A stretch of DNA of 64,000 bases from Bacilli bacterium (GCA_017937305.1 JAGBDV010000018.1:30287-94286), one strand, 5' to 3'. Shown: positions 17,441-27,645, numbered from the stretch's first letter. Notes: generated by a model from the letters alone, not told the origin. A program made the numbers and translations.

Positions 17441-19069
17441 CTATTCCTCCGATCCTCTTAAAGTTGGATTGAATGCATCACGTAAACCATTACCAAATAA
17501 GTTAAAGCAAATCATTAGTAATGAAATTACAATTGCTGGAGCAATCATTAAGTGTGGAAAGTCAGTCCATTTTGTACTTGCATCTGATAGTAAAGTACCT
17601 AAACTTGTATTCTTAGTACCACCAAGTGATGCAATACCTAAATAACTTAACATAGATTCACTAAAGATTACACTTGGAATTACAAGTACTGATGAAGTAA
17701 TTAATGTACCAAGTGTGTTAGGGAAGATATGTTTCCACATAATTCTTCTGTCTCTAGCACCAAGTGTTCTTGCTGCCATAACATATTCTTGATTTTTGAA
17801 ACGATAGAATTGAGTACGTACTCTTGAAGATGTACCAAGCCATCCAGTAAGTACAAACGCAGAGATTAAACTAGGTAATGGTCCAACTTTCTTAGCTAAG
17901 TGCAATTGGAATAAAGTAGCTAAAATTATAAATGGAATACCTGATAAAATATCTTTAAGTCTTTCAATAATAAGGTCAACTGCTCCACCATAATAACCTT
18001 CAATAGCACCAACAATTGCACCAAGTACAAGGTTAATTACAGATACAACAACTGCTAATAATAAGCTTAATCTAATACCTGTTGCCATACGATACGCTAA
18101 ATCGTAACCTTGGCTATCAGTACCAATGAAATAGTTAGGTTCAAAACCATTAATATATTGATAATAATTGTAATATAGAATTCTTACATTATACATTGCA
18201 GTTTCAGTAGATCCACCACCAGAGTATGTATAATAAACTAAATTTCCATTTTCATCTCTTTTATAATTGTCTTCTAATACTAAATCTTCTGAAAATTCTA
18301 AGCTTTTAACTACATCATCATTACCTGTACCATTAGGTTTATCATATGTACCATTTTTATTTGATACAACAGTTAATGGAACACCTTTTGCATTAGCCTT
18401 ATACCAATAGTTTGCATTATTTGCATCAACACAGTAGCTATTAGCGGTATCAACCAATGGATAAATAACTCTCTTACCATTTTCTTGTTCCCATTCAAGA
18501 ATTTTTCTATATTCACTTTGTTCAATAGTTTTATAAATGAAACCAACACTTAAATATGTATCAATTTTCATATCATAGAAAGCTTTACTACTTACACCAA
18601 GTTTGTTTTCACCTGCAAATTTATATTTAATTACAGGTTGATAATAACTATCAAGTGAAGCACCAAGAGAAATAATTTCTTCCTCTTCATCAAATTCAGC
18701 ACCAACACCTTTTGCTAATTCTAATAATACAGCACGTTCATTGCTTTCAAGTTTTTTAGAACCAGACATAATACCAAGATTTTCTTTAAGGAAAACATTT
18801 CTTGGAGCTTTTTGTTTATAATAAGTATCCATTACAGTAGCCTTTGATTTTGGAGTTGTAAAAGGAACAATTAATGCAAATAAAACAATTAAAATAATAA
18901 TTACAAATGCTGCTACTGAAGCTCTATTTTTACAGAATCTTATTAAAGCATCTTTAAAGTAACCAATTGGTTTAGTTTCAAATTTTGTATCATGAATTTT
19001 TTCACCAGAATTTACAAATTCAAATTTTTCTGTTGGGATATTTGTATATTTATTTTCGTCAACTATCAT
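17441..19069 (-). CDS. oppC: Oligopeptide permease membrane subunit OppC with extracytoplasmic insertion
   Basis: About 542 aa from the ATG at 19067-19069, which lies one base after the oppB stop with GGGAGAAAG before it; a longer start would overlap oppB. A first membrane helix (VAAFVIIILIVLFALIVPF) is followed by ~240 residues absent from standard OppC, placed on the outer face. The remaining five helices include the EAA-type loop AARTLGARDRRIMWKHIFPN that contacts the ATPases. The insert is rich in Asn, Tyr and Glu and could meet OppA or substrate; that is inference. Confidence 0.92.
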   Translation of the reverse strand: MIVDENKYTNIPTEKFEFVNSGEKIHDTKFETKPIGYFKDALIRFCKNRASVAAFVIIILIVLFALIVPFTTPKSKATVMDTYYKQKAPRNVFLKENLGIMSGSKKLESNERAVLLELAKGVGAEFDEEEEIISLGASLDSYYQPVIKYKFAGENKLGVSSKAFYDMKIDTYLSVGFIYKTIEQSEYRKILEWEQENGKRVIYPLVDTANSYCVDANNANYWYKANAKGVPLTVVSNKNGTYDKPNGTGNDDVVKSLEFSEDLVLEDNYKRDENGNLVYYTYSGGGSTETAMYNVRILYYNYYQYINGFEPNYFIGTDSQGYDLAYRMATGIRLSLLLAVVVSVINLVLGAIVGAIEGYYGGAVDLIIERLKDILSGIPFIILATLFQLHLAKKVGPLPSLISAFVLTGWLGTSSRVRTQFYRFKNQEYVMAARTLGARDRRIMWKHIFPNTLGTLITSSVLVIPSVIFSESMLSYLGIASLGGTKNTSLGTLLSDASTKWTDFPHLMIAPAIVISLLMICFNLFGNGLRDAFNPTLRGSEE

Positions 19070-19070
19070 A

Positions 19071-20060
19071 TTATCTTTCTCCCATTCTAATTCTTGGATC
19101 AATAAATCCATAACTAATATCAACTACGATACCTGCTAGTAAACCAATTAAAACATAGAAGATTGTATCTAACATAAATACATCATAGTCAAATAAATTA
19201 ATTGATTTAATATATAAATCACCTACACCAGGGATTGAGAAAATTTGTTCAATAATCATTGAACCACCTAAAATACCAATAAAGCTTGAAATAATCATTG
19301 GTAAGATAGGTACCATTGCATTTTTAAGTGCATGTCTTCTTGTTGCTTGACCTCTTGTTAAACCTTTTGTTCTTGCAAGTAACATATAATCTTGAGTTAG
19401 TGTTTCAGTTAACTCTGCTCTAGTGAAACGACATAGACCAGCGATTTCACCAAATGATAACGCAATAATTGGCATAATCATACTCTTAAACATTTGTGGA
19501 GTAAAATAAGCTTGCCATGCGTTAGCAGCCTCAGGGTCAAAACCTACATCTGCAATTGAATAAAGGGTTGGAGTGTCAATTATTCTTAATTTAAAGAAGA
19601 TAATATATTGAACTAAAAATGCATAAATATAACTTGGAATTGAAACAAAAAGCATTACTACAATACTAATAACTTGGTCTTGCCATTTATTTTTCTTAAT
19701 AGCCGCAAAAATACCAAGTGCAATACCTAATGGAATTGAAACTATTAAGGAATAGAAATTAACAAGAACAGTAGGTAATAATCTTTTACCTAATACTTCA
19801 GTTACTGGAATAGTTTTTTCAATATACCAAGATGTACCAAAGTCCCATTTTGTGAAAATGTTTTTAAGGTAAATCCAAAATTGAACAGGTAATGGTTTAT
19901 TGTAACCTAACGCTTCCCATCGTGCTTTGATAAGTTCAGCTAGATTTAGATCTTGAGGTAAATCTCTAGGTAAAATTCTAATTAAAACAAAGCAAATTGC
20001 ACAAATAATGAAGAAAGTTACTAGCATTAATAGTAGTCTTTTTAATACATATTTCCACAT
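19071..20060 (-). CDS. oppB: Oligopeptide permease membrane subunit OppB
   Basis: A 329-aa protein of normal length with six predicted membrane helices, starting MWKYVLKRLLLMLVTFFIIC. The EAA loop ARTKGLTRGQATRRHALKNAMVP near residue 230 is the docking site for the ATPase subunits. It has AAAGGAG before the ATG. First gene after the oppA-oppB intergenic hairpin, and its stop is one base before the oppC start. Forms the pore with OppC. Unlike OppC, D and F it carries no insertion. Confidence 0.95.
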   Translation of the reverse strand: MWKYVLKRLLLMLVTFFIICAICFVLIRILPRDLPQDLNLAELIKARWEALGYNKPLPVQFWIYLKNIFTKWDFGTSWYIEKTIPVTEVLGKRLLPTVLVNFYSLIVSIPLGIALGIFAAIKKNKWQDQVISIVVMLFVSIPSYIYAFLVQYIIFFKLRIIDTPTLYSIADVGFDPEAANAWQAYFTPQMFKSMIMPIIALSFGEIAGLCRFTRAELTETLTQDYMLLARTKGLTRGQATRRHALKNAMVPILPMIISSFIGILGGSMIIEQIFSIPGVGDLYIKSINLFDYDVFMLDTIFYVLIGLLAGIVVDISYGFIDPRIRMGER

Positions 20061-20126
20061 ATTAGACTCCTTTCTTTAATTAAAAACTTTATTAATAATA
20101 AAGTATAGTTTCTTTACATAGTAAAA

Positions 20127-20161
20127 AGTAATGCAATAAGCTTTAAGCCCCTTGCACTACT
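20127..20161 (-). terminator. Hairpin between oppA and oppB, partial terminator
   Basis: Minus strand AGTAGTGCAA ... TTGCATTACT with further inner pairs, then TTTTT. A leaky terminator here would give the usual excess of binding protein over permease, and it would also shield the oppA mRNA 3' end. Confidence 0.8.
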
Positions 20162-20198
20162 CTTACTTAAAGTTTTAGATATTTAAATTAACTAAATA

Positions 20199-22715
20199 TT
20201 AGTTGTAATTTAAAGTTCCACCTTCAGACTTAACATATGCAGCCCAGTCAGCATCATTGTAGTTATAAGTCATAAGTCTTAAACCACCAAATCCATACAT
20301 AATGTTATAATCTTCAGTATAGTAATTAACTTGGTATGATAATAATGTACATACTGTAGTAGCACATAATGGAATTCTATAATAGAATTTTAAGTAAATT
20401 TCTTCTAATTGAGCAGTGATAGCAAGTTTAGTCTTGAAATCAGCATTAGCAAATTTACCAGTACCCATCATAGATTGTGACCATTGTTGATAAGTCATTG
20501 TAACTTCTTCACCATTAACAACTAATGTACAAGTTTCAGTCTTAGGATCCCAGTTAGCAGCTTCATTAATTTTATATTGGTCTGGATCCATGTAAACTTG
20601 GAAGTTACGGAATGGATAGAATGCAGCACCACCCCAAGCACCATAACCAACAGCATATTCACCAGCAGGAACATCAGCATAACGGTCATTAATGTTACCA
20701 ACAGCTTCTAGAGTGATTTCACCGAAACCAGCTTCTTGAGCAGCAGCATTGATATATTTGTTCATTAATGCAGCTTGAGCGTTGTCATCAGATGTTAAAG
20801 CACCTTTAGCCCAACCAATACGAATGTGAATCTTTTCACCAGCTTTATATAAACCAGCTTCAGTTAATTCAGCTAATGCTTCAGCCATTAATGCTTTAGC
20901 TTCTGTTAAGTTATAACCAGAAATTGATTGGTAAGCTTCTTCTAATGTAGCGTAAGCTTTACCTTCACCGTATTCAACACCATATAAGTTAACGATAGCT
21001 TGCATTGCTTCTTCAGTACCTCTATATTTAGAAGTTGGATCGTTATATACATCATAGAAGTATAGATCGTTCATTAATGAGTAAGCAGGTTTGTAACCAG
21101 CAGTAGCAGTAACGAATTCAGCTCTATCAATTGCTAAACTGAATGCTTCACGGAATTTAGCATTAGATAAAACAACAGAATTTGTATTACCTTTAGAGTT
21201 ATCCATTTCTTTTAAGTGGTCAAGGTTAGTATTGAAGAAGAAGCTCATTGTATAAGTTTCATCAACTTTGTATAATTGATCACTTAAAGTGAAGCTTGAT
21301 AATTCATCAGCATTTGGAGAATAATCACTTAATTCACCAGCGAAGAATTTTTGTTTTGCAGCGTCTTCAGTCATAACATCGATAACGATTCTTGATGTTT
21401 GATATTGTTGAACATATTTACCATCAACTAAGAAGTTAGTTTGAGAATATAAAGAACCATCAGCTTTCTTTTCGAAACCATACCATTCTTCATTTTGAAC
21501 GAATACGATTTGTTTGTTAGCTTGTAATGTATCAATCTTATAAGTACCGTAAGACATTGATGTTGATTTAGAAGTACCATAATCAGTAGTTACTAATTCA
21601 CCAGAATAATCTTTACCAGCATCATATAATTCAGTATGAACTAACCATGTAGAAGTTAAGCTTGTTAAGAAGTAGTTAACATCTTGGTAAGTTTTTAATA
21701 CATAACGGATTGTATAATCATCAACTTTGTATAGACCAACTGTGTCGTAAGAAACACCAGCAGGATAAGTCTTTTTAACTGTGAAGATATAGCTAGCATC
21801 ACCGATTGTAGCTAATTGTTCATCAGTTAAAGTTTCTTTGCTTTCAGCTAAGATTGTATAAACTTCTTCAGGATTGCCCCAAGACATACCCATAGCAGAG
21901 AAGAATGCAGTTGTAGCAAAGTCATTCATAAAGTTAACAACGTTTTCTTTTGTGAATTCGTTATCAGTACCTTCACCACCATAAAGTGCAGGATATTTGT
22001 CATATAAGAATGTACCATCAGCTAATTGAACATAAGCATCATAACCACTACCTTTAACTTGATCAGGATTTAAACCAAAACCAGCTTGCATTAAAGCAGT
22101 AATATCGAATGATGGAGTAACACCAGCAGTTGGATATTCAGGATATTCAGTAACAGCTTGATCAACTGAAGTACCTTGCCAATAGTATTCATAAGCACCA
22201 GCGATTGCAGATTCACCAGCATAGTAAAGGTTAGCACGGTAGTTCTTCATAGCAGGGTCAAGTAATCTCATCATAGATTCAACATAAGAATCAGCATTGA
22301 TAACATCACCATTTTCCCATTTAGCTTCTTGGTTAAGTTTAATATCAAAAATATAACCTTCTTCGATTTCTGTAGCAGATTTTCCTTCAGGAAGTTGTGA
22401 GTTAAATTTAACTAAATCAGCTTGATTATCTTTAGTTGTATCAACAACATCAGTAGCCATTTCGTAAACCCATTGGTAAACACCATTTTTAGAGTCTTTA
22501 ATAGACATAGTAACGAATGGACTAGAGATGTAAGATAAAATTGCATCGTCAGCATTAGTTTCCCATGCGTGTGGGTTCCAGTTGTTACCTAAAGCTGTAG
22601 TCCAGCTCTTATATGTATAAGTTTCTTTTTCTACTGGTTTAGGACCACAAGAAGCAACTACACATACAGTTACAGCAGCAACAAGAACTAATAAAAGTTT
22701 CTTTGTAAGTTTCAT
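20199..22715 (-). CDS. oppA: Oligopeptide-binding lipoprotein OppA
   Basis: An 838-aa extracytoplasmic solute-binding protein (family 5), longer than the usual ~540-600. Signal peptide MKLTKKLLLVLVAAVTVCVVASC with lipobox VASC, then WNPHAWETNADD and the binding-protein core; residues ~535-560 (LSNAKFREAFSLAIDR) are the family signature. Anchored outside, it delivers peptides to OppBC. Codons here are less AT-rich than in neighbouring genes (many GCA/GCT and ACT repeats), consistent with strong expression. Upstream are a good promoter and two cre-like palindromes; downstream is a partial terminator. Confidence 0.93.
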   Translation of the reverse strand: MKLTKKLLLVLVAAVTVCVVASCGPKPVEKETYTYKSWTTALGNNWNPHAWETNADDAILSYISSPFVTMSIKDSKNGVYQWVYEMATDVVDTTKDNQADLVKFNSQLPEGKSATEIEEGYIFDIKLNQEAKWENGDVINADSYVESMMRLLDPAMKNYRANLYYAGESAIAGAYEYYWQGTSVDQAVTEYPEYPTAGVTPSFDITALMQAGFGLNPDQVKGSGYDAYVQLADGTFLYDKYPALYGGEGTDNEFTKENVVNFMNDFATTAFFSAMGMSWGNPEEVYTILAESKETLTDEQLATIGDASYIFTVKKTYPAGVSYDTVGLYKVDDYTIRYVLKTYQDVNYFLTSLTSTWLVHTELYDAGKDYSGELVTTDYGTSKSTSMSYGTYKIDTLQANKQIVFVQNEEWYGFEKKADGSLYSQTNFLVDGKYVQQYQTSRIVIDVMTEDAAKQKFFAGELSDYSPNADELSSFTLSDQLYKVDETYTMSFFFNTNLDHLKEMDNSKGNTNSVVLSNAKFREAFSLAIDRAEFVTATAGYKPAYSLMNDLYFYDVYNDPTSKYRGTEEAMQAIVNLYGVEYGEGKAYATLEEAYQSISGYNLTEAKALMAEALAELTEAGLYKAGEKIHIRIGWAKGALTSDDNAQAALMNKYINAAAQEAGFGEITLEAVGNINDRYADVPAGEYAVGYGAWGGAAFYPFRNFQVYMDPDQYKINEAANWDPKTETCTLVVNGEEVTMTYQQWSQSMMGTGKFANADFKTKLAITAQLEEIYLKFYYRIPLCATTVCTLLSYQVNYYTEDYNIMYGFGGLRLMTYNYNDADWAAYVKSEGGTLNYN

Positions 22716-22781
22716 AGAATTTCTCCTTTATATAATTTATTTTTCGCCCACAATATGTCATGTCTGTGAGTTTATGGTAAT

Positions 22782-22810
22782 ATTATATTACATTAGTGAT
22801 AAATTGTAAA
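22782..22810 (-). promoter_or_regulatory. oppA promoter
   Basis: Minus strand TTTACA, 17 bp, TATAAT; the transcript would begin near 22775, leaving a 60-nt leader before oppA. Confidence 0.85.
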
Positions 22811-22822
22811 CTGATTTACTAC

Positions 22823-22836
22823 TGAAAACGTTTTTA
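22823..22836. promoter_or_regulatory. cre-like site 1 (one mismatch)
   Basis: TGAAAACGTTTTTA fits the catabolite-responsive element pattern TGWAARCGYTWNCA except for one base. It lies 12 bp upstream of the oppA -35. Confidence 0.55.
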
Positions 22837-22863
22837 TTTTGCATTTTTTTTACTTTTTTTGAA

Positions 22864-22879
22864 ATGTAAACGTTTACAT
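22864..22879. promoter_or_regulatory. cre-like perfect palindrome, site 2
   Basis: ATGTAAACGTTTACAT, a perfect 16-bp palindrome fully matching the CcpA/LacI-family operator pattern. Its centre is 42 bp (four helical turns) from site 1. Confidence 0.7.
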
Positions 22880-22918
22880 CGTTTTTTATGGAGTTTTTAA
22901 CTATATTTTTAAAAAACA

Positions 22919-22944
22919 AAAAGTTAACCAAATGGTTAACTTTT
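22919..22944 (-). terminator. Terminator of typA
   Basis: AAAAGTTAACC / GGTTAACTTTT stem followed by TTGTTTTTT on the minus strand, overlapping the stop codon. Confidence 0.88.
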
Positions 22945-24757
22945 ATTTGTTTCTAGCATCAAATTTCTTTCTTTCAACAGTATCTAAGATAACTTTTCTA
23001 AGTCTTATATGATGAGGAGTAATCTCAACTAATTCATCATCATCAATAAACTCTAAATAGTTTTCAAGTGATAATTGTCTTGGAGCTTTTAGTACTACTG
23101 TTGAATCTTTTGTTGAACTTCTTTGATTTGTCATTTGTTTAGCTCTTGTAATATTTACTGCTAAATCCTCTTCACGATTACAGATACCTACAATCATTCC
23201 TTCATATACTTCTTCTCCTGGTGCAATAAATAATTCACCACGATCTTCAATTTGACCACACGCATAAGCTGTAGCAGAACCTGAATTAATTGAAACAAGT
23301 ACATGTTGTTTACGACCTACATAAGTATCTGGAGTTACTTCTTTAAATTCACTAAAAACATGATTCATAATTCCATATCCATGTGTTGCAGTCATAAATT
23401 CTGTTGAAAAGCCAATTAAACCTTTTGATGGAACTACATATGTAAGTCTTGTTTGAGAATCTTTTGAATCCATAGAAATTAAAATACCTCTACGTGTTCC
23501 AAGCATTTCTATTGCAGGACCAACATATTCATCTGGTACATCAATTACAACATCTTCGTATGGTTCATATAACACTCCATCAATTTCTTTTAAGATTACT
23601 TTAGGACGAGATACTTGAAATTCATATCCTTCTCTTCTTAAGTTTTCAATTAAAATTGATAAATGTAATTCTCCACGTCCAGATACAACCCATTCTTCTT
23701 TATTTTCAACACGTTCTACTTTTAATGATACGTCACTTTGTGTTTCTTTAAAAAGACGTTCTTCAATCTTTCTTGCAGTTAAGATTTTACCATCACGACC
23801 AACAAATGGGGAAGTGTTTGTTCCAAAGTTCATTTGAACAGTTGGTTCACTAACATGAATTAGTGGAAGAGGATCGATATTATTTTGTTCACATACAGTT
23901 TCACCTACATATATATCTGGAAGTCCTGCTATACCAATGATCTCTCCTGCATATGCAACTTCAACTTCGTTACGTTTTATACCTTCAAAGTTAAATAATT
24001 TTTGAATTCTAAAGTTTGTTATTGAACCATCTATTCTTACACAAGATACCATTTGATTTAACGAAATTTTCCCTCTTTTAACACGCCCAATACCAATTCT
24101 ACCTACATAATCATTATAGTCAAGTAATGCTGGTTGAAATTGTAAAGGCGAATCAATATCATTATCAGGATCAGGTATTTCTTTTAACACCATATCAAGT
24201 AAACTATTCATACCTTCTTCTTGTGCTTCTGGGTCTTCAGATAAACTAGAAGTAAAGTTTACTGCGGATGTATAAACAACTTTAAATTCTAATTGATCAT
24301 CATCGGCACCAAGATCAATAAATAAATCTAAAACTTGATCGATTACAACTGCAGGTCTTGCAGAAGGTTTATCAATTTTGTTTATTACAACAACTACTTT
24401 ATGATGATGTTCTAATGCTTTTTTTAATACGAATCTTGTTTGTGGCATTGTGCCTTCATAAGCATCTACTACAAGTAATACACCATCAACCATCCCCATG
24501 ATTCTTTCTACTTCACCTGAGAAATCGGCATGTCCTGGAGTATCTAAAATATTAATTTTATAGTCTTTGTAATATACACCCGTTGGCTTAGATAAAATAG
24601 TAATTCCTCTTTCTCTTTCTAAGTCATTAGAATCCATAACACATGTTTCTACTTGTTCATTATCTCTAAATGTTTCAGTAGTTTTTAGTAATGCATCAAC
24701 TAATGATGTTTTACCATGGTCTACGTGTGCTATTATTGCAATATTCTTAATTTTCAT
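22943..24757 (-). CDS. typA: Translational GTPase TypA/BipA
   Basis: A 604-aa protein, full length. The G domain has [12 protein letters not shown] (G1), RERGITI (switch), DTPGHADF (G3) and [10 protein letters not shown] (G4). The EF-G-like domains III and V follow, with the BipA-specific C-terminal domain ending at [13 protein letters not shown] ribosome-binding GTPase known for effects on assembly and stress or cold growth. Monocistronic with its own terminator. No unusual residues. Confidence 0.96.
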   Translation of the reverse strand: MKIKNIAIIAHVDHGKTSLVDALLKTTETFRDNEQVETCVMDSNDLERERGITILSKPTGVYYKDYKINILDTPGHADFSGEVERIMGMVDGVLLVVDAYEGTMPQTRFVLKKALEHHHKVVVVINKIDKPSARPAVVIDQVLDLFIDLGADDDQLEFKVVYTSAVNFTSSLSEDPEAQEEGMNSLLDMVLKEIPDPDNDIDSPLQFQPALLDYNDYVGRIGIGRVKRGKISLNQMVSCVRIDGSITNFRIQKLFNFEGIKRNEVEVAYAGEIIGIAGLPDIYVGETVCEQNNIDPLPLIHVSEPTVQMNFGTNTSPFVGRDGKILTARKIEERLFKETQSDVSLKVERVENKEEWVVSGRGELHLSILIENLRREGYEFQVSRPKVILKEIDGVLYEPYEDVVIDVPDEYVGPAIEMLGTRRGILISMDSKDSQTRLTYVVPSKGLIGFSTEFMTATHGYGIMNHVFSEFKEVTPDTYVGRKQHVLVSINSGSATAYACGQIEDRGELFIAPGEEVYEGMIVGICNREEDLAVNITRAKQMTNQRSSTKDSTVVLKAPRQLSLENYLEFIDDDELVEITPHHIRLRKVILDTVERKKFDARNK

Positions 24758-24813
24758 ATATATAGTCTCTTTCCTAATTTAATCTTTATATATATTATAC
24801 GCTTTTTTAAAAA

Positions 24814-25728
24814 TTAGTCTTGATACAAACTTTCTAAAACGGTTACACTCTTTTTATAAGTATCTAATCTGACATTTAAACCAATTGGTAAATTAATAAA
24901 TGGTTTATTATGACCTGATTGGAAGTTAGTAACAAAAGGAATATTAAGTGGTTTAAAATAATGTTCTAATAGTTCATTAACTGTCTGATCAGAAGATGAT
25001 TCACATCCTGTAAAATATCCACAAATAATACCTTTTAATCTATTTAATTTACCACTTAAACTAAGTGATGATAGCATTCTATCTACAGCATAAGGTGCTT
25101 CGTTTACTTCTTCAATAAATAAGATTTTATCATTTAAATCTATTTCATAAGGTGTCCCCATTAACGCATAAATTAAACTTAAGTTTCCACCTACAACAAC
25201 ACCTTCACAAATGCCTTCATTAATTACATTTAATGGTAATGTTGGGTTAACTAAAGGATTTATGAAACCATTTTTTAACATTTCAAAAAAATGATTAAAT
25301 GTAAATTCTTCGTAATTTTGCATGCAAACTCCCATTTCACCATGAACTGTAGGCATATTACTGAACTGGTATAAAGTATTTAAAAGCACTGTTACATCAG
25401 AAAAACCAACTAATAACTTTGGATGTTTTTTTAAAACTTCAAAGTCAATATATGGTAACATTCTTTGAGCTCCATATCCACCTTTATAGCAAAGTATTCC
25501 ATCTACCTCATCATCTAAAAACATATCCATTAAGTCTTTTGCACGAAGAGTATCACTACCTGCAAGATAGCCTTCAACTGCTGTTACTGATTTACCAAGT
25601 TTATATTTATAACCATGACTTATAAGTAAGTCACAAAATTTATTTACTTCATCTAATGCTTTAGGATGTCCAGAAGGGCAAATTATCCCTAAAACTGAAC
25701 CTGCTACAATTTTTCTTACTTTATTCAT
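24814..25728 (-). CDS. ldcA: LD-carboxypeptidase, peptidase family S66
   Basis: A 304-aa protein. Typical S66 landmarks: N-terminal VLGIICPSGHPK, the GILCYKGGYGAQRMLPYID segment, nucleophile Ser in VGFSDVTVLL, a Glu in LFIEEVNEAPYAVDRML and the C-terminal GHNKPFINLPIG with the catalytic His. It removes the terminal D-Ala from L,D tetrapeptides in murein recycling, or acts as an MccF-like microcin immunity hydrolase; these cannot be told apart here. No signal peptide, so cytoplasmic. It follows the serine hydrolase gene by five bases, so the two share a transcript. Its presence supports a cell wall. Confidence 0.9.
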   Translation of the reverse strand: MNKVRKIVAGSVLGIICPSGHPKALDEVNKFCDLLISHGYKYKLGKSVTAVEGYLAGSDTLRAKDLMDMFLDDEVDGILCYKGGYGAQRMLPYIDFEVLKKHPKLLVGFSDVTVLLNTLYQFSNMPTVHGEMGVCMQNYEEFTFNHFFEMLKNGFINPLVNPTLPLNVINEGICEGVVVGGNLSLIYALMGTPYEIDLNDKILFIEEVNEAPYAVDRMLSSLSLSGKLNRLKGIICGYFTGCESSSDQTVNELLEHYFKPLNIPFVTNFQSGHNKPFINLPIGLNVRLDTYKKSVTVLESLYQD

Positions 25729-25733
25729 ATATC

Positions 25734-26861
25734 TTATTTTTCAAATTTTTTAGTTAAATATTCAAATACATCATTTTGAAGATATGAAATATTTCTATCA
25801 GGCATTTGCTTATAATTAGATCCACCACACATAAAAATGTAACCATTATCACGATTATAAAACATAAAACTCTTTAAGCCATATGCTGTACCAAAATGTC
25901 CATAAAGCGGTTCTTTAGTATAGAATGGTAAATGACATAGTTGTAATCCTTTTGCTTTATATTGGCGATCATAAATAGGTTTATCATAATGTACTTTTTC
26001 CATTTCAAGAATAGTTTCTTCTTTATAAAGTCTAATTCCATTATAAACACCTTTATTCATCATCATAATCATAATTTTAGAAAGATCTTTAGGACTTATA
26101 AACAATCCTCCTGCTGGTCCTCTAAAGTTATCACCGATTGGGTATTTAGGAAACATAATATTTAAGAATTGATCTTTAGTTCTAAGTTTTTTATATCCAT
26201 TATCATCATAATGATAAAGCGATGCTACTTTATCTAATTTCTTAACTTGTTCTACTCTAAAGCCACCATCAATTTCAAGTGGATCAAGTAATACTTCTTT
26301 AATATAATCTGTAAAAAGTTTCCCACTTACTTTTTCGATAATGCAAGCTAAAATACCACATCCAAAGTTTGAATATAACCATTTTTCTCCTGGTTCTGCA
26401 TTTAAGAATGTCTTAGGATTATAATATTCATAATCAGGATTAGTTAGGATTTCCTTAAGAGGTACATAAACACTTGGTCCATTTACCGCATCATATCCTT
26501 TATCAGGATCATCAAAGCCATCTGTAATAGATGATGATTGTGTCATGATTTGCTCAAGGGTAATTTTCTTATCTGGATAGTTAGGGTTTCTAAGAGAAAA
26601 ACCTAAATATTTTGATACATCTTCATATATATCAAGTTTACCTTCTTCAACAAGTTTCATTGCGCCAAGTGCTACAATAACTTTAGATATCGATGCAATA
26701 CGGTATATAGTATCTTCGCACACATCAATATCTTCTTCAATGTCTTGTTTACCAAGTGTCATAAGAAGATTGATTCCATCTTTTGTTGCGTGTAATACTG
26801 CAATACTAGCATATTCATATTTATCTAATATTTTCTTTAGTTCTAAATCTTTAGTTTCCAT
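25734..26861 (-). CDS. Serine hydrolase, beta-lactamase / class C PBP family
   Basis: About 375 aa from the ATG at 26859-26861 (GAAGG upstream); the longer start adds a hydrophobic stretch without a Shine-Dalgarno. The Ser-x-x-Lys motif is IASISKVIV, the Tyr-x-Asn motif is LYSNFGCG, and a KGLQLCHLP...HFGTAYG segment near the C-terminus stands for the third motif. Family members act as D-Ala carboxypeptidases, esterases or amide hydrolases; substrate not assignable. No signal peptide with the chosen start, so probably cytoplasmic. Operon with ldcA. Confidence 0.85.
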   Translation of the reverse strand: METKDLELKKILDKYEYASIAVLHATKDGINLLMTLGKQDIEEDIDVCEDTIYRIASISKVIVALGAMKLVEEGKLDIYEDVSKYLGFSLRNPNYPDKKITLEQIMTQSSSITDGFDDPDKGYDAVNGPSVYVPLKEILTNPDYEYYNPKTFLNAEPGEKWLYSNFGCGILACIIEKVSGKLFTDYIKEVLLDPLEIDGGFRVEQVKKLDKVASLYHYDDNGYKKLRTKDQFLNIMFPKYPIGDNFRGPAGGLFISPKDLSKIMIMMMNKGVYNGIRLYKEETILEMEKVHYDKPIYDRQYKAKGLQLCHLPFYTKEPLYGHFGTAYGLKSFMFYNRDNGYIFMCGGSNYKQMPDRNISYLQNDVFEYLTKKFEK

Positions 26862-26934
26862 ACAAAGTACCTTCTTTCTTAGCATTATTATATCAAATAG
26901 ATAGTAAAAAATAAAACAAAGTAGCAAGTATTTT

Positions 26935-27423
26935 TTAACTTACTACTTTTTTGTTTTTCATATAATAAGGAAGATATAATATTAACCCAACAACTACTAT
27001 AGATATTGCGTATCCTGCATAATTTAAAAATACATCTGAAATAGATGGACCTCTTCCTTCTGGAATAGTTTGTATACCTTCTGAAATTAGCGATGTAATA
27101 AAACCTATTACTATAATAATAATCATTGAAATTAGTTTCTTATTTATAAAGTAATAATATGTAAGACATGAAAAAATCCCAAGAAGTAAAAATACACCAA
27201 AATGTCCAATTGCTTTTCTAACAAATATTTTAATATCATTAATATCAAATTTATCTGTTATTGATTCATCTCCAGGAGTTATTCCATCAATAGTACCTAC
27301 TATTACATCAGTTACTTGATCTGAAGTATTTGTAGATTGTTCACTATTTTCAAATGATTTTATAAATATAAATAATGTAATAAATATATATATAGAAAGA
27401 AAAATATATTTTAAATATTTCAT
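26935..27423 (-). CDS. VanZ-family membrane protein
   Basis: A 162-aa protein with four hydrophobic segments (about 4-20, 71-93, 96-115, 132-153). The family-defining C-terminal motif is visible: ISEGIQTIPEGRGPSISDVFLNYAGY (Glu-Gln-x..R-x-x-x-x-x-D). VanZ proteins give low-level glycopeptide resistance in enterococci by an unknown mechanism; most homologues have no known role. Nearby ldcA and the serine hydrolase hint at a cell-envelope cluster. An extra promoter, operator and terminator lie upstream (27489-27674). Confidence 0.85.
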   Translation of the reverse strand: MKYLKYIFLSIYIFITLFIFIKSFENSEQSTNTSDQVTDVIVGTIDGITPGDESITDKFDINDIKIFVRKAIGHFGVFLLLGIFSCLTYYYFINKKLISMIIIIVIGFITSLISEGIQTIPEGRGPSISDVFLNYAGYAISIVVVGLILYLPYYMKNKKVVS

Positions 27424-27488
27424 TTTAATTCCTCATTTTTAAATTCTTTATATATAGTATACACCAAAAACATTAAAAATACCAAAAA

Positions 27489-27513
27489 AAGATGATGTAA
27501 TTATCCATCATCT
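27489..27513 (-). terminator. Terminator of a short transcript upstream of the VanZ gene
   Basis: AGATGATGGATAATTACATCATCT hairpin followed by TTTTTT on the minus strand, 66 bp before the VanZ start. It could end a ~150-nt RNA begun at the promoter 27646-27674, or attenuate the VanZ gene. Confidence 0.8.
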
Positions 27514-27619
27514 TCTTATTGGAGGTTATTTATAGCTATTAGTAATTAATTCTTATTTTCATATTTAATAAATCGGAGGTAAAATATTTATATGAATTAA
27601 TTAATAATACATTGTCTAA

Positions 27620-27643
27620 AATTGTTAGCAATTGCTAACAATT
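27620..27643. promoter_or_regulatory. Perfect 24-bp palindrome at the +1 of a minus-strand promoter
   Basis: AATTGTTAGCAA mirrored exactly as TTGCTAACAATT. It covers the predicted transcription start of the promoter at 27646-27674, the classic place for a repressor operator. Confidence 0.75.
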
Positions 27644-27645
27644 AC

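Noticed and set aside
27550..27620. Plus-strand mini-ORF after CGGAGGT (ATG AAT TAA) as a leader peptide
   Set aside because: Only two codons, no plus-strand promoter and no gene downstream on that strand.
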